Part shown: positions 7,947-17,135 of the stretch, one piece after another
Numbering within the stretch: the stretch's first letter is position 1
Layout of the letters: every line of letters begins with the position of its first letter
Translations under genes and position numbers: made by a program
Assembly (NCBI RefSeq): GCF_001895005.1
Contig: NZ_BCXH01000022.1
Span: 30,976 to 94,975, forward strand
Reading direction: 5' to 3'
Origin: Rhodococcus yunnanensis NBRC 103083
Lineage (GTDB): Bacteria; Actinomycetota; Actinomycetes; Mycobacteriales; Mycobacteriaceae
Length of the DNA: 64,000 bases
Notes under the pieces: model-generated
The model's database searches: none
Told to the model about the DNA's origin: nothing
What the model saw: the letters and a program-made list of their open reading frames with translations, nothing else

Positions 7947-9734
7947 CTAGCTGTAGATCGACTCGATCTCGGCGCCTCGCTCCTTGTGAATGATGTTGCG
8001 CTTGAGTTTCAGCGTCGGGGTGAGCTCACCGGTTTCGACGGTGAAGTCGAGCTCGAGAATCTTGTACTTCTTGATCTGTTCCGCCTTCGAGACCTTCTTG
8101 TTCGCGTCGGCGACGGCTTTGTCGATCTCGGCGATCAGGTCGGCGTTCTTGGACAGATCAGCGAACGCGATGCCGTCGGTGATGCCGTTGCGTTCCTTCC
8201 ACCCGGGCAGTGACTCGGGATCGAGCGTGATCAACGCGCCGATGAAAGGCTTCGCGTCTCCGACGACGAGGCACTGACTGATCAGCGCATGCGCACGTAG
8301 CGCGTCCTCGAGCACCGCCGGGGCGACGTTCTTGCCACCCGCGGTGACGATGATTTCCTTCTTGCGTCCGGTGATGGAGACAAAACCGTCCTGGTCGATG
8401 GCGCCGAGGTCGCCGGTGTGGAACCAGCCGTCGACGATCGACTCGGCTGTCGCCTTGTCGTTGTGCCAGTAGCCTCCGAACACGACCGGGCCCTTGACGA
8501 GGAGTTCGCCGTCATCGCCGATTTTTGCGGCATGGCCGTTGATGGGCTTGCCGACGGTGCCGACGCGCTGATCGGCTGTGGTGTTGACGGTGACCGCAGC
8601 GCTGGTCTCGGTGAGGCCGTAGCCCTCGTAGACCGGGACGCCGATTCCGCGGAAGAAGTGACCGAGACGTGCGCCGAGCGCGGCGCCACCGGATACCGCG
8701 CGGTCGCATTCGCCGCCGAGTGCCGCGCGAAGCTTCCCGTAGACCAGCTTGTCGAACACCGTGTGCTTGAGGTTCAGTACCAGGCCGGCTCCGCCCTTGT
8801 CCTGAGCCTCGCTCCACTCGATGGCGGTGGCGGCGGCCTTGTCGAAGATGCCGCCCTTGCCGCCGTCGTGCGCCTTCTGCTTCGCCGAGTTGTAGACCTT
8901 CTCGAACACGCGGGGGACCGAGAGGATGAAGTTCGGCTTGAACACGGCGAACTGCTCGACGAGCGTGCTGACGTCGGAGGTGTGCCCGACCGTCGTCTTC
9001 GATTCGAATGCTCCGAACGAGATGGCGCGGGCGAACACATGTGCCAGGGGCAGGAACATCAGCGTCCGCTTGCCCTCCTTCATCGCGTCACCGAGTGCGA
9101 GATGGACCGCCTTGGTCTCGGCGTAGAAGTTGGAGTGAGTGAGCTGCACACCCTTGGGGCGACCGGTGGTGCCGGAGGTGTAGATGAGGGTTGCCGGAGA
9201 CGACGCGACGACCTGGTGACGGCGAGCGTGCAGGTCCTCGTCGCTGACACCGGATCCGCGAGTGGTCAGTTCTTCGACGGCACCGCCTTCGATCTGCAGC
9301 ACCTCACGCAGATCCTTTGCGCCCTCGGTGACGTCCTTCAACGTCTCGGCGTGCTTGGTGGTCTCGACGACGAGGAGCTTGGTGGCGGAGTCCTCGAGGA
9401 TCCACTGAGCCTGATCCGGCGCGGATGTTTCGTAGATGGCGACGGTGCAGCCGCCCGCGGTCCAGATCGCGTAATCGAGGACGACCCACTCGTATCGAGT
9501 CCCCGACAGGATGGCGACACGGTCACCGAGTTCGATGCCCGACGCGATGAGGCCCTTGGCGACGCCCGCCACCTCTTTCGCGAACTGGGCGGCCGTGACG
9601 TCGACCCACGCGCCGTCCTTCAGCCGCAGGAACGGGACGAGATCAGGGGACTCCTTCTCGTACCTGAACACGGTGTCTGCCATCGACGCGTCGTCGGGAA
9701 TGGTGAATGAAGCCGGCACAGAATATTCGCGCAC
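7947..9734 (-). CDS. Long-chain fatty-acid-CoA ligase (FadD15-like AMP-forming synthetase)
   Basis: A 595-residue ANL-superfamily enzyme that activates fatty acids to acyl-CoA through an acyl-adenylate. The P-loop-like motif YTSGTTGRPKG is at residues 185-195, YGLTETSAAVTVN follows, and the hinge/GWFHTGDLG and GRKKEIIVTAGGKNV motifs of the C-terminal lobe are intact. The frame is open further upstream to 9800, but GTG at 9734 is preceded by GGAGGGGATCTACA, a strong ribosome site, and gives the family N-terminus VREYSVPASF. It is close in layout to mycobacterial FadD15, whose role is membrane or storage lipid metabolism. It stands alone, with a converging hydrolase downstream. Confidence 0.9.
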   Translation of the reverse strand: MREYSVPASFTIPDDASMADTVFRYEKESPDLVPFLRLKDGAWVDVTAAQFAKEVAGVAKGLIASGIELGDRVAILSGTRYEWVVLDYAIWTAGGCTVAIYETSAPDQAQWILEDSATKLLVVETTKHAETLKDVTEGAKDLREVLQIEGGAVEELTTRGSGVSDEDLHARRHQVVASSPATLIYTSGTTGRPKGVQLTHSNFYAETKAVHLALGDAMKEGKRTLMFLPLAHVFARAISFGAFESKTTVGHTSDVSTLVEQFAVFKPNFILSVPRVFEKVYNSAKQKAHDGGKGGIFDKAAATAIEWSEAQDKGGAGLVLNLKHTVFDKLVYGKLRAALGGECDRAVSGGAALGARLGHFFRGIGVPVYEGYGLTETSAAVTVNTTADQRVGTVGKPINGHAAKIGDDGELLVKGPVVFGGYWHNDKATAESIVDGWFHTGDLGAIDQDGFVSITGRKKEIIVTAGGKNVAPAVLEDALRAHALISQCLVVGDAKPFIGALITLDPESLPGWKERNGITDGIAFADLSKNADLIAEIDKAVADANKKVSKAEQIKKYKILELDFTVETGELTPTLKLKRNIIHKERGAEIESIYS

Positions 9735-9913
9735 TGTAGATCCCCTCCGAAATACTGACGTATAGGTGTGCATTTCATCACATTCCGGGCCGCCGTGCAC
9801 TACCGATTGGTGTCCGGTTTGCGAATTTTCGACCTGTCCTGCGGAGTTATGTGTGACTCACAGTGCACAATAACCGGCAAGGGCCCCGAATTCGAGGGCG
9901 GGTGTTGCCGCGG

Positions 9914-10531
9914 TCACGCCAACAACCGGGACACCTCGCCGTCCGTCAATTGATGAAAGTCGCTGTACGCAGCGCCGACGCCGCCCAGTCTCATGCCGAC
10001 CCGAGCTACGACGTCGTCGGCGACCGATCCGACTCTGACCACCGCCTCGGGTGCAGCGACCGGAACGGCGACGACGATGGCCGACGGGTGTTCGGCGGCG
10101 ACCACACGGCAGGCGGCCTCCGCGGTGGCCCCGGTGGCCATCCCGTCGTCGACGATGATCACGAGACGACCACGGCGGGAGATGGGGTCGCGTCGTCGCC
10201 AGCGGCGCGCTCGTCGCTGGAGTTCGATCTGCTCCTGCTGCCTGACGCTCGCGATGTCGGCCGGGGTGATCTCCATCCGATCGATGACCTGTTCGTTCAG
10301 CACGGTGATGTCGTTCTCGCCGATCGCGCCCATCGCGAGTTCGGGCTGACCGGGGACGCCGAGTTTACGGACCGGAACGACGTCGAGATCGGCGCCCAGG
10401 GCTGACGCGATCTCGGCAGCGACCGGTACACCGCCGCGCGGTAGGCCCAGTACCAGCGGATTCCTCGCTCGGAGGTAGTCCAGGTCCAGTGCAAGAGCGC
10501 GGCCGGCTTCGGCGCGATCGGTGTACATCAT
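9914..10531 (-). CDS. Phosphoribosyltransferase-domain protein
   Basis: A 205-residue type I PRTase fold protein. The PRPP-binding loop VIIVDDGMATGAT is at residues 124-136, and the N-terminal block LGLPRGGVPVAAEIA (28-42) is the hallmark of the Rv0571c-like family. These proteins are often annotated as hypothetical phosphoribosyltransferases in stress or dormancy settings; the acceptor base is unknown. The frame extends upstream to 11065 but overlaps the DEAD-box gene; ATG at 10531 (or the next ATG, 10528) follows GAAGG and is the sensible start. Divergent from the DEAD-box gene. Confidence 0.8.
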   Translation of the reverse strand: MMYTDRAEAGRALALDLDYLRARNPLVLGLPRGGVPVAAEIASALGADLDVVPVRKLGVPGQPELAMGAIGENDITVLNEQVIDRMEITPADIASVRQQEQIELQRRARRWRRRDPISRRGRLVIIVDDGMATGATAEAACRVVAAEHPSAIVVAVPVAAPEAVVRVGSVADDVVARVGMRLGGVGAAYSDFHQLTDGEVSRLLA

Positions 10532-10623
10532 CACCTTCGACGCTAGATCCAACGACCGTCGTTCGCACCGATTACAGCCACTCGGTCTGTCTGTGTCGTG
10601 ACAGGGACTAAACTCGGTTGTAT

Positions 10624-12444
10624 ATGAGCACAACAGAGCCGAATCAGGATGCCGCCGTGACGAAAGACGACTCCATTTCCGCAGGGCCGGCATCGGCGTC
10701 TTCGGACGCGACCCCCAACACCGAGGAAGCGGCGCAGTTGACGTTCGCCGACCTCGGTATCGACGAAAGGGTCCTGAAGGCTCTGCGCGATGTCGGGTAC
10801 GAGACCCCATCGCCCATTCAGGCCGCGACCATCCCGCCGCTGATGAGTGGCAGTGACGTCGTCGGACTCGCGCAGACCGGAACCGGCAAGACCGCCGCGT
10901 TCGCGGTGCCGATCCTCTCGCGGCTCGACGTCGAACGGCGCGTGCCGCAGGCTCTCGTGCTCGCGCCGACGCGTGAGCTCGCGCTGCAGGTCGCCGAGGC
11001 CTTCGGCAAGTACGCGGCCAACATCCCTGGCCTGCACATCCTCCCGATCTACGGTGGCCAGGCATACGGCATTCAGCTGTCCGGGCTCCGGAAGGGCGCG
11101 CAGATCATCGTCGGCACCCCCGGCCGTGTCATCGACCACCTCGAGAAGGGCACGCTCGATCTCTCGCAGCTCGAGTACCTCGTTCTCGACGAGGCCGACG
11201 AGATGCTCAAGATGGGTTTCCAGGAGGACGTCGAGCGCATTCTCTCCGACACTCCCGAGTACAAGCAGGTCGCATTGTTCTCCGCGACCATGCCGCCTGC
11301 CATCCGGAAGATCTCCAAGCAGTATCTGCACGATCCAGTCGAGATCACCGTCAAGACCAAGACCTCGACGGCACCGAACATCACGCAGCGCTACGTGCAG
11401 GTCGCGCATCAGCGCAAGCTCGAAGCACTCACGAGGATCTTCGAGGTCGAAGAGTTCGAAGCGATGATCATGTTCGTTCGCACCAAGCAGGCCACCGAGG
11501 AGCTCGCCGAGAAATTGCGTGCACGGGGCTTCTCCGCGGCCGCGATCAACGGCGACATCGTGCAGGCGCAGCGCGAACGCACAATCGGCCAACTCAAGAA
11601 CGGTCAGATCGACGTACTCGTCGCCACCGACGTCGCAGCGCGCGGACTCGACGTCGACCGCATCTCGCACGTCATCAACTACGACATTCCGCACGACACG
11701 GAGTCGTACGTTCACCGCATCGGTCGTACCGGTCGCGCGGGTCGTGCCGGTGAGGCACTGCTGTTCGTCGCGCCGCGGGAACGACACCTGCTCAAGGCCA
11801 TCGAGCGTGCGACGCGTCAGCCGATCACCGAGATGCAGCTCCCCAGCGTCGACGACGTCAATGCGCAGCGCGTCACCAAATTCGGCGACTCGATCACCGA
11901 CAGCCTGAACTCGGCTAATCTCGGTCTGTTCCGGAAGCTGATCGAGGACTACGAGCGAGAGCACGACGTCCCACTCGCCGACATCGCAGCAGCGTTGGCC
12001 GTCCAGTCACGCGACGGTGAAGAGTTCCTGCTCAAGCCCGAGCCGCCTGCCCCGCCGCGCGCACCCCGCGAAAAGCGTGAACCTCGCCCCCCACGCAGCT
12101 TCGACGACGACGCCGCCGACTCGCACCACCGCAAGACCGGCCAGGAGATGGCGACGTACCGCATCGCCGTCGGTAAGCGTCACCACGTGGCCCCCGGCGC
12201 CATCGTCGGAGCCATCGCCAACGAAGGCGGCCTGCGGCGCAGCGATTTCGGGCACATCAGCATCCGCCCCGACCACTCGCTGGTGGAACTGCCCGCCGAT
12301 CTCGCCGACGAAACCGTGGAAGCCCTGCGGCGCACCCGCATCAGCGGCGTCCTGATCCAACTGACTCCCGACTCCGGCCCTCCCGGCGGCCGCGGCGGTC
12401 CCCGTAGCGGCGGCAAGTTCAAGGGTCGCCGTCCCCGAGACTGA
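10624..12444 (+). CDS. deaD: ATP-dependent RNA helicase, DEAD-box (DeaD/CsdA-like)
   Basis: A 606-residue RNA helicase that remodels structured RNA, typically in ribosome assembly, mRNA decay and cold response. Motifs: Q motif YETPSPIQ (near 59), AQTGTGKT (83-90), PTRELA, LDEADEML (near 190), FSATMPP (near 219), and HRIGRTGRAGRAG in the second RecA lobe. The C-terminal TYRIAVGKRHHVAPGAIVGAI stretch (from about 510) is the DbpA-type RNA-binding domain, and the tail is basic and Gly/Arg-rich (GGRGGPRSGGKFKGRRPRD). ATG at 10624 is preferred over TTG at 10618. A TAAACT hexamer at 10609-10614 is placed as a -10 for a leaderless transcript, which is a guess. A strong hairpin follows the stop. Confidence 0.92.
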   Translation: MSTTEPNQDAAVTKDDSISAGPASASSDATPNTEEAAQLTFADLGIDERVLKALRDVGYETPSPIQAATIPPLMSGSDVVGLAQTGTGKTAAFAVPILSRLDVERRVPQALVLAPTRELALQVAEAFGKYAANIPGLHILPIYGGQAYGIQLSGLRKGAQIIVGTPGRVIDHLEKGTLDLSQLEYLVLDEADEMLKMGFQEDVERILSDTPEYKQVALFSATMPPAIRKISKQYLHDPVEITVKTKTSTAPNITQRYVQVAHQRKLEALTRIFEVEEFEAMIMFVRTKQATEELAEKLRARGFSAAAINGDIVQAQRERTIGQLKNGQIDVLVATDVAARGLDVDRISHVINYDIPHDTESYVHRIGRTGRAGRAGEALLFVAPRERHLLKAIERATRQPITEMQLPSVDDVNAQRVTKFGDSITDSLNSANLGLFRKLIEDYEREHDVPLADIAAALAVQSRDGEEFLLKPEPPAPPRAPREKREPRPPRSFDDDAADSHHRKTGQEMATYRIAVGKRHHVAPGAIVGAIANEGGLRRSDFGHISIRPDHSLVELPADLADETVEALRRTRISGVLIQLTPDSGPPGGRGGPRSGGKFKGRRPRD

Positions 12445-12482
12445 TCTTCTTCCCTCGCTTCCTCCTCACCCGCTGACGCGAC

Positions 12483-12518
12483 GTTGTGCACCGGATTCCT
12501 CCGAGTCCGGTGCACAAC
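12483..12518. terminator. Perfect 13-bp hairpin after the DEAD-box gene
   Basis: GTTGTGCACCGGA (12483-12495) is followed by a 10-nt loop and its exact complement (12506-12518). Placement 39 bp past the stop of the helicase gene makes it a likely terminator despite the lack of a U-tract, which is common in actinobacteria. Confidence 0.7.
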
Positions 12519-12530
12519 CTCGTTCTCGGT

Positions 12531-12737
12531 GGGCAGCGTTGTCTTAGGTGGGGAGTGTTGTCTTAGGTGGGGAGTGTTGTCTTAGGTGGGGGAGCGGTGT
12601 TTCGGTGGGGCAGCGTTGTCTTAGGTGGGGAGTGTTGTCTTAGGTGGGGAGTGTTGTCTTAGGTGGGCAGCGTGTTTCGGTGGGGCAGCGTTGTTTCGGT
12701 GGGGCAGTGTCGTTTCGGTGAGCAGTGCCGTTCTCGG
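12531..12737. repeat. 19-bp minisatellite, 11 units, with four-unit higher-order repeat
   Basis: Eleven tandem units, mostly 19 bp, typified by ggggagtgttgtcttaggt. Units 2, 3, 6 and 7 are identical. Units 1-4 and 5-8 form a repeated block of about 75 bp (cagcg-type, two gagtg-type, then a gtttcggt-ended unit), so duplication happened at two scales. The array lies in the 467-bp gap between the DEAD-box and HNH genes. No open reading frame or promoter is convincing here. Confidence 0.9.
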
Positions 12738-12837
12738 CGGCGAGTGGCGACAGAGCGTGCGTGCTGTCCGGCATAGTCGCTGAGCGCAGGGTTGTTGAGT
12801 GCTGCCGGCTGAGTGCTGATTTCTGGGTGAGGGCATG

Positions 12838-12877
12838 ACTGTAAGCGGCACATGTGTTGCTCTGTGCCGCTTACAGT
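12838..12877. terminator. Perfect 15-bp hairpin downstream of the HNH gene
   Basis: ACTGTAAGCGGCACA (12838-12852), loop of 10 nt, exact complement (12863-12877). It lies 34 bp past the stop of the minus-strand HNH gene and probably ends that transcript. Confidence 0.7.
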
Positions 12878-12911
12878 TCGGTGATCCTCGGCTCGATCCG
12901 CAGCCCTTGGG

Positions 12912-14765
12912 CTACGGCTCGGGTTCCCCGTGGCCAGGCGTCCCGGGTTCAGGTTTCCCAGGTTCAGGTTTCCTAGTTCCGGGCCTCCCAGTGCCAGGAC
13001 TCCCAGGTCCAGGTTTCCCAGGTCCGGGCCTCCCAGGTCCTGGATCTTCGGGTTCTCGGTACAGGAATTCTTGTGGGTGATGGTAGTGATTGACCATGCC
13101 GCGGCGAGTCGGGTCGACCGCTTCGGGTGGGTGCCACAGCGTTCGCCCGGCTTGTGGATGATTCGGGCCTGCAGTGGTTGTGGCCCAATCGTTGGGGCCG
13201 TCGCCGACGAGGGGATGATGCCGGTCGCATCCGAATGTCAGCGAGTCGATATCGGTGTCGCCGCCTTTGTCCCACTCGGCGATGTGATGGACTTGGCTCC
13301 ACGTCGCCGGGCGGGTGCAGGCGGGGAAGCTGCATCCGCGGTCGCGGGCGATCAGCACGATCCGTTGATCGGCCGAGGCGATCCGTTTGGACCGGCCCAG
13401 GTAGAGGGCTCGGCCGTCGTCGTCGAACACCGCCAGGAACTGGTGCGCATGCGAGGCCATTCGGATCGCATCCCGCATGCTCACCAACGATCCGGTTCCG
13501 GTGACCGCATGCCCGGACGCCGATTCCAGATCCGCGGCGGTCATGCTGATGACCGCGGTCACCGGCAGCCCCCGATGCCGGCCGAGGCTCCCCGACGCCA
13601 GCATCTGCCGCAGCACCGCTTTCATCGCATCGTGATTGCGTTGCCCCTGCGTTCTGATATCACGCCCGGCGCGGCGCCTTTCGTCCTCGGTGGTCACCCG
13701 ATCCCGAGCAGCAGCAGCATCTTCAGGCCCGGTATCTCCCGGCCCTGTGTTTTCCGGCGCAGGGTCTTCGGGCCCTGTGTCTTCCGGCGCAGGGTCTTCC
13801 GGCGCGGTGTCCTCGGGGCCGAACAGTGTCGGATCGCTGCTACCGGAGCCGCCGGTCCCGCTCGGGCCACCGCCGCCACCACTGTCACCGCCGCCAGTCC
13901 CGCCAGTCCCACCGCCGCCAGTCCCACTACCGCCAGTCCCACCGCCATCACTGCTGCCGGGTTCGTCGGCGACGGGTTTCGGCTCATCCGGGTTGCACTG
14001 CCCGGGCCGGGCGAGCTTGGCCAGCAACGCCTCCAGGTAGGCACGGAATTCCGCGTCGATGACGAAGCCACCTTTGCTCAACCCGTCCTTGCCTTGCTGC
14101 CCGAGATGGAAGTAGCACTTCCGCGACAGATCCGTGTCATCGTCGAGTTCACCGTCGGGATCGAGCAACGCATGCAGCCTCGCGGCCGCGACCCGAAGCT
14201 GCTCGGGCGAAAGTTCTTTCGCGAGAGTGCCCAGCAGCATCTCCGACTGCACCTTCGAATCGTGATCGATCGCCTCGGGCAACTCCTTGAAGAACTCCTC
14301 GACCACGCTCACGTGCGCGGCATCGATCTCACCGGCACGATGCGCCTGCGCGGTGGTGGGAAACACCGGCTCCAACCGCTCCCCGGTCATCGCGCGCCGC
14401 GCCGACATCTTCGCCGCGATCTTGATGCGTTTACCGGCAACACCGGGATCGATCCGCAGCAGGCACGCCAGACGAGACGGATTCGCTCGCTCCGGCAGCA
14501 CCGCCAACCCGTCGCCCTCGATCAACTCCGTCAACCACGTATGCGAGGTCCCGTACATCGCCCGCGAGAGCGTCTCCATCCGCACCAACACCGCACGCCG
14601 ATCCGCATCGGTCAACGCCCACGTCTCGACATCCGCGACCGCAGCCCACGCCGCCTCCATCGACTCGACCGCATCACACAGGGAAGGATCCGAAATGGGC
14701 AGCACGCCACGCGAACCCACCCCCATATCGTCGACCAGACCGGCGACACTCTCCCCCGAAAGCAT
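12912..14765 (-). CDS. DUF222 domain / HNH endonuclease protein (13E12 repeat family) with low-complexity linker and tail
   Basis: A 617-residue member of the DUF222-HNH family that is present in many copies in mycolata. The DUF222 region covers roughly residues 30-265. A Gly/Ser/Thr-rich linker and then PED/PAPED repeats (about 270-350) separate it from the HNH nuclease, whose motif is CSFPACTRPATWSQVHHI...GCDRHH (about 480-525). The last 50 residues are PGPGxPG repeats encoded by degenerate 15-bp units. Both repeat tracts look like expansions absent from typical family members. The biological role of the family is unknown; it may be a relic homing or mobile-element nuclease. ATG start at 14765. 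Confidence 0.85.
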   Translation of the reverse strand: MLSGESVAGLVDDMGVGSRGVLPISDPSLCDAVESMEAAWAAVADVETWALTDADRRAVLVRMETLSRAMYGTSHTWLTELIEGDGLAVLPERANPSRLACLLRIDPGVAGKRIKIAAKMSARRAMTGERLEPVFPTTAQAHRAGEIDAAHVSVVEEFFKELPEAIDHDSKVQSEMLLGTLAKELSPEQLRVAAARLHALLDPDGELDDDTDLSRKCYFHLGQQGKDGLSKGGFVIDAEFRAYLEALLAKLARPGQCNPDEPKPVADEPGSSDGGGTGGSGTGGGGTGGTGGGDSGGGGGPSGTGGSGSSDPTLFGPEDTAPEDPAPEDTGPEDPAPENTGPGDTGPEDAAAARDRVTTEDERRRAGRDIRTQGQRNHDAMKAVLRQMLASGSLGRHRGLPVTAVISMTAADLESASGHAVTGTGSLVSMRDAIRMASHAHQFLAVFDDDGRALYLGRSKRIASADQRIVLIARDRGCSFPACTRPATWSQVHHIAEWDKGGDTDIDSLTFGCDRHHPLVGDGPNDWATTTAGPNHPQAGRTLWHPPEAVDPTRRGMVNHYHHPQEFLYREPEDPGPGRPGPGKPGPGSPGTGRPGTRKPEPGKPEPGTPGHGEPEP

Positions 14766-14853
14766 GCCCCAATACTATCCCACAAACCACCATCTGTCGA
14801 ACACCAGTTCGAAAAAAGCGGGTCCGTGATAGGTGGATGGCAGAGTGGGTCGC

Positions 14854-15486
14854 GTGACGGGGCAGCAGGGGTACGACGCGATAGCCGATATCTACGCCTC
14901 GACGTTTCCGACGGCTTATCAGTTTCCGATCGAGCGGCACGCGGTAGCAGCGTTCGCAGAGGTGGTCGGTGACCGCGAGGGCGTCGTCGTCGATGTCGGC
15001 TGCGGGGTGGGCCACGTGACCGCCGACCTCGTCGATCGAGGGTTGGCCGCACTGGGATGCGACCCCAGTGCGGCCATGCTGGATCATGCGCGCCGCCAGT
15101 ACCCCGAGCTCACATTCATCGAAAGCGACGCTGGTGCGGCCCTTTCGGCGCTCGGGCCGATTGCCGCAATCATCGCCCGGTTCAGCCTCGTTCACCTCGA
15201 ACCGGCGAGCGTAGCGCACGTGCTGGGACTGTGGTCCGCTCGACTCACCGCTGGTACACCTGTTCTGATCGCCTTTCAGGCGAGCGACGAACGAGGCGCT
15301 CCGATCCTCTTCGATCATGCCGTCGCCCCGGCGTGGCGCTGGCACCCGGACGAGTTCGCTGCACTCCTCGGTCTGAACGGTTTTCACGAGGATTGGCGAA
15401 TCGTCCATCGCGACAACAGCTACCGATTCCCCATGGCGCATCTGCTCGTGCACCGTGCCTTGGGGACTGCTCTGGTCACAGGGTGA
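14854..15486 (+). CDS. Class I SAM-dependent methyltransferase
   Basis: About 210 residues with a Rossmann methyltransferase core: motif I VVVDVGCGVGHVT, the acidic residue after beta-2 in GCDPSAAML, and motif post-II IIARFSLVHLEP. The target is unknown. GTG at 14854 gives the N-terminus VTGQQGYDAIADIYAS expected for this family; GTG at 14833 is an in-frame alternative seven residues longer. The stop overlaps the convergent protease stop by 11 bp (15476-15486). Confidence 0.8.
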   Translation: MTGQQGYDAIADIYASTFPTAYQFPIERHAVAAFAEVVGDREGVVVDVGCGVGHVTADLVDRGLAALGCDPSAAMLDHARRQYPELTFIESDAGAALSALGPIAAIIARFSLVHLEPASVAHVLGLWSARLTAGTPVLIAFQASDERGAPILFDHAVAPAWRWHPDEFAALLGLNGFHEDWRIVHRDNSYRFPMAHLLVHRALGTALVTG

Positions 15487-17038
15487 CAGTGAAGCTGTTC
15501 ATCACCCGGTCGGCGGCGTCGAGGTCGGCATCGCTGTTGGCCTGTACCGCGACCAGCGTGAGATATCGGCCCGAATCTGCTTGCGCGGCAACGACGATGT
15601 ACGTCGCGGCGGTCTCGCCGCAACCGGTCCACACCTCGAACCGGCCGGTGTGAAGGGCGTCGCTGTAATCCTCTCGGCCGGTCGAGACGCACCCCGCCTG
15701 CGGCAGTGTTGCTGTGGCCCAGTTCAGTAGATCCTCCGGCGACGAGTTTCCGACGGCGGTGTCCGAGGCCATGACCGAAGTCCCCACCGCGCCCCAACCG
15801 CCCTGGTACTGATCGAGATTCGAGCTGGCTTCGACGCCGTAGAAGGAGTTGCCTCGGTCGTCGACGAACTTGGTGCCGTCCACCTGATTCCAGGCTGCAG
15901 GAACGTCGACGGTGACGACGCCCTCGTTGTCCTCGACGGTGGTGAAACCGCCGGTGGACGTCTGTGACACACTACCGCCGTTCGATGAGCCCGACACTCG
16001 CGAGGACACGGTCGTGGTCTCCTCGATCGCATCGCCGTTGAACTGTCCGCGCAGGTACGAGTCGGTCGCGGGCCGATACACCTCGACCGACAACGTCGCA
16101 TCCTGCCCGTGAGTACGCAGAACGCTGCAGTACTCGGCCATTGTGCCGTCGGCGCCGAGGGTGACACCTTCCATGCTCGTCAGCAGATCACCGGGTTCGA
16201 CACCGGCCTTGTCCGCGGCCGATCCCGACGCGACGGAGTTGACCCAGACGCCGAGGCCGGTACCGTCGTCGTCGGTCAGTGCTTCGCCGTTGATTCCGAG
16301 GCTGAGGACGTTCCTGCCGTTCTTCAGATCCTCGACGACCTTCTGCACCTCGTCACGGTGAATGGCCATGTTGGTGTCGTACTTGTCGTTGCCCGCGTAG
16401 TTGACGCCGACCAGCCGCCCGTCCGGATCGACGAGTGGCCCGCCCGAGTTGCCGCCCCGGATCTTCGCGTCGTGCTCGATGACGTGATCGAGTGATGCCC
16501 ACGGGGTGTCGCCCTTCGTGTCCGCCTTGGACACGATTCCCTTCGTCATCGTGAACGTCGGATCGCCGAGAGGAAAGCCCGCGGCGTAGATCTCGTCGGC
16601 GGTGTCGATCGAGCCTTCGTGGTACGAGACGTACGGGAAGTCGCTCCCGTCGAGCTTGACGACGGCCAGGTCGAGGCATTCCGACGAGCCGACGACGCGA
16701 GCATTGAGTTGCTCGCTCTGATCACCGCCCCGCCACACCTTCAATGTGCCCGCGCCGGTCACCACGTGGTTGTTGGTGAGTGCGTAACCGTCGGAAGAGA
16801 TCAGGAAACCCGACCCGCGTCCGGCCGCCTCGTATCCACCTTCCTGCGGCGAGACGAACGTCCCGAACGCTTCGAGCTGGATCGTCGCCGACTGCAATCC
16901 CGTGAAGTCGACGCCTCCGCCGGACTCGGCGTCGGTGTCACCGCCGGTGCCGATGGAGAAGGAACATGCCGATAGAAGTGCGGCACCGGCGATCGTGGCC
17001 AGTGCGGCTGCAGATGCTCTGCGGGCTGTTGTTGTCAT
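15476..17038 (-). CDS. Lipoprotein trypsin-like serine protease with PDZ domain (HtrA/S1C-like)
   Basis: 520 residues. A lipoprotein signal ends in LLSAC with lipidated C25. The S1C protease triad is H91 (TNNHVV), D123 (LDLAVV) and S198 (GGNSGGP). A PDZ domain follows (about 248-323), then a linker and a C-terminal domain (about 355-520) with two cysteines (PQAGC and WTGC) that resembles no common family I recognise. Extracytoplasmic quality control or signal-protein cleavage is the likely role. The frame extends upstream to 17524, but ATG at 17038 starts a textbook lipoprotein signal peptide. Convergent with the methyltransferase, divergent from the carboxylesterase. Confidence 0.88.
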   Translation of the reverse strand: MTTTARRASAAALATIAGAALLSACSFSIGTGGDTDAESGGGVDFTGLQSATIQLEAFGTFVSPQEGGYEAAGRGSGFLISSDGYALTNNHVVTGAGTLKVWRGGDQSEQLNARVVGSSECLDLAVVKLDGSDFPYVSYHEGSIDTADEIYAAGFPLGDPTFTMTKGIVSKADTKGDTPWASLDHVIEHDAKIRGGNSGGPLVDPDGRLVGVNYAGNDKYDTNMAIHRDEVQKVVEDLKNGRNVLSLGINGEALTDDDGTGLGVWVNSVASGSAADKAGVEPGDLLTSMEGVTLGADGTMAEYCSVLRTHGQDATLSVEVYRPATDSYLRGQFNGDAIEETTTVSSRVSGSSNGGSVSQTSTGGFTTVEDNEGVVTVDVPAAWNQVDGTKFVDDRGNSFYGVEASSNLDQYQGGWGAVGTSVMASDTAVGNSSPEDLLNWATATLPQAGCVSTGREDYSDALHTGRFEVWTGCGETAATYIVVAAQADSGRYLTLVAVQANSDADLDAADRVMNSFTVTL

Positions 17039-17135
17039 GGGGACACTGTCGCGGCACCCACTTGGAGGGCGGTTGGAAGCGACTTGGACCCACGCGGAGG
17101 AACACCAGGCGCCCGGCGCGAGGCATGATGACACG

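Noticed and set aside
9914..11065. 383-residue frame extending the phosphoribosyltransferase
   Set aside because: The extension overlaps the DEAD-box helicase and is Arg-rich; the family start is at 10531.
12531..12737. CRISPR array
   Set aside because: Units are contiguous 19-bp repeats without unique spacers, and no cas genes are present.
12930..14972. 680-residue plus-strand frame opposite the HNH gene
   Set aside because: Very Arg/Pro-rich antisense translation of the HNH gene and its repeats.
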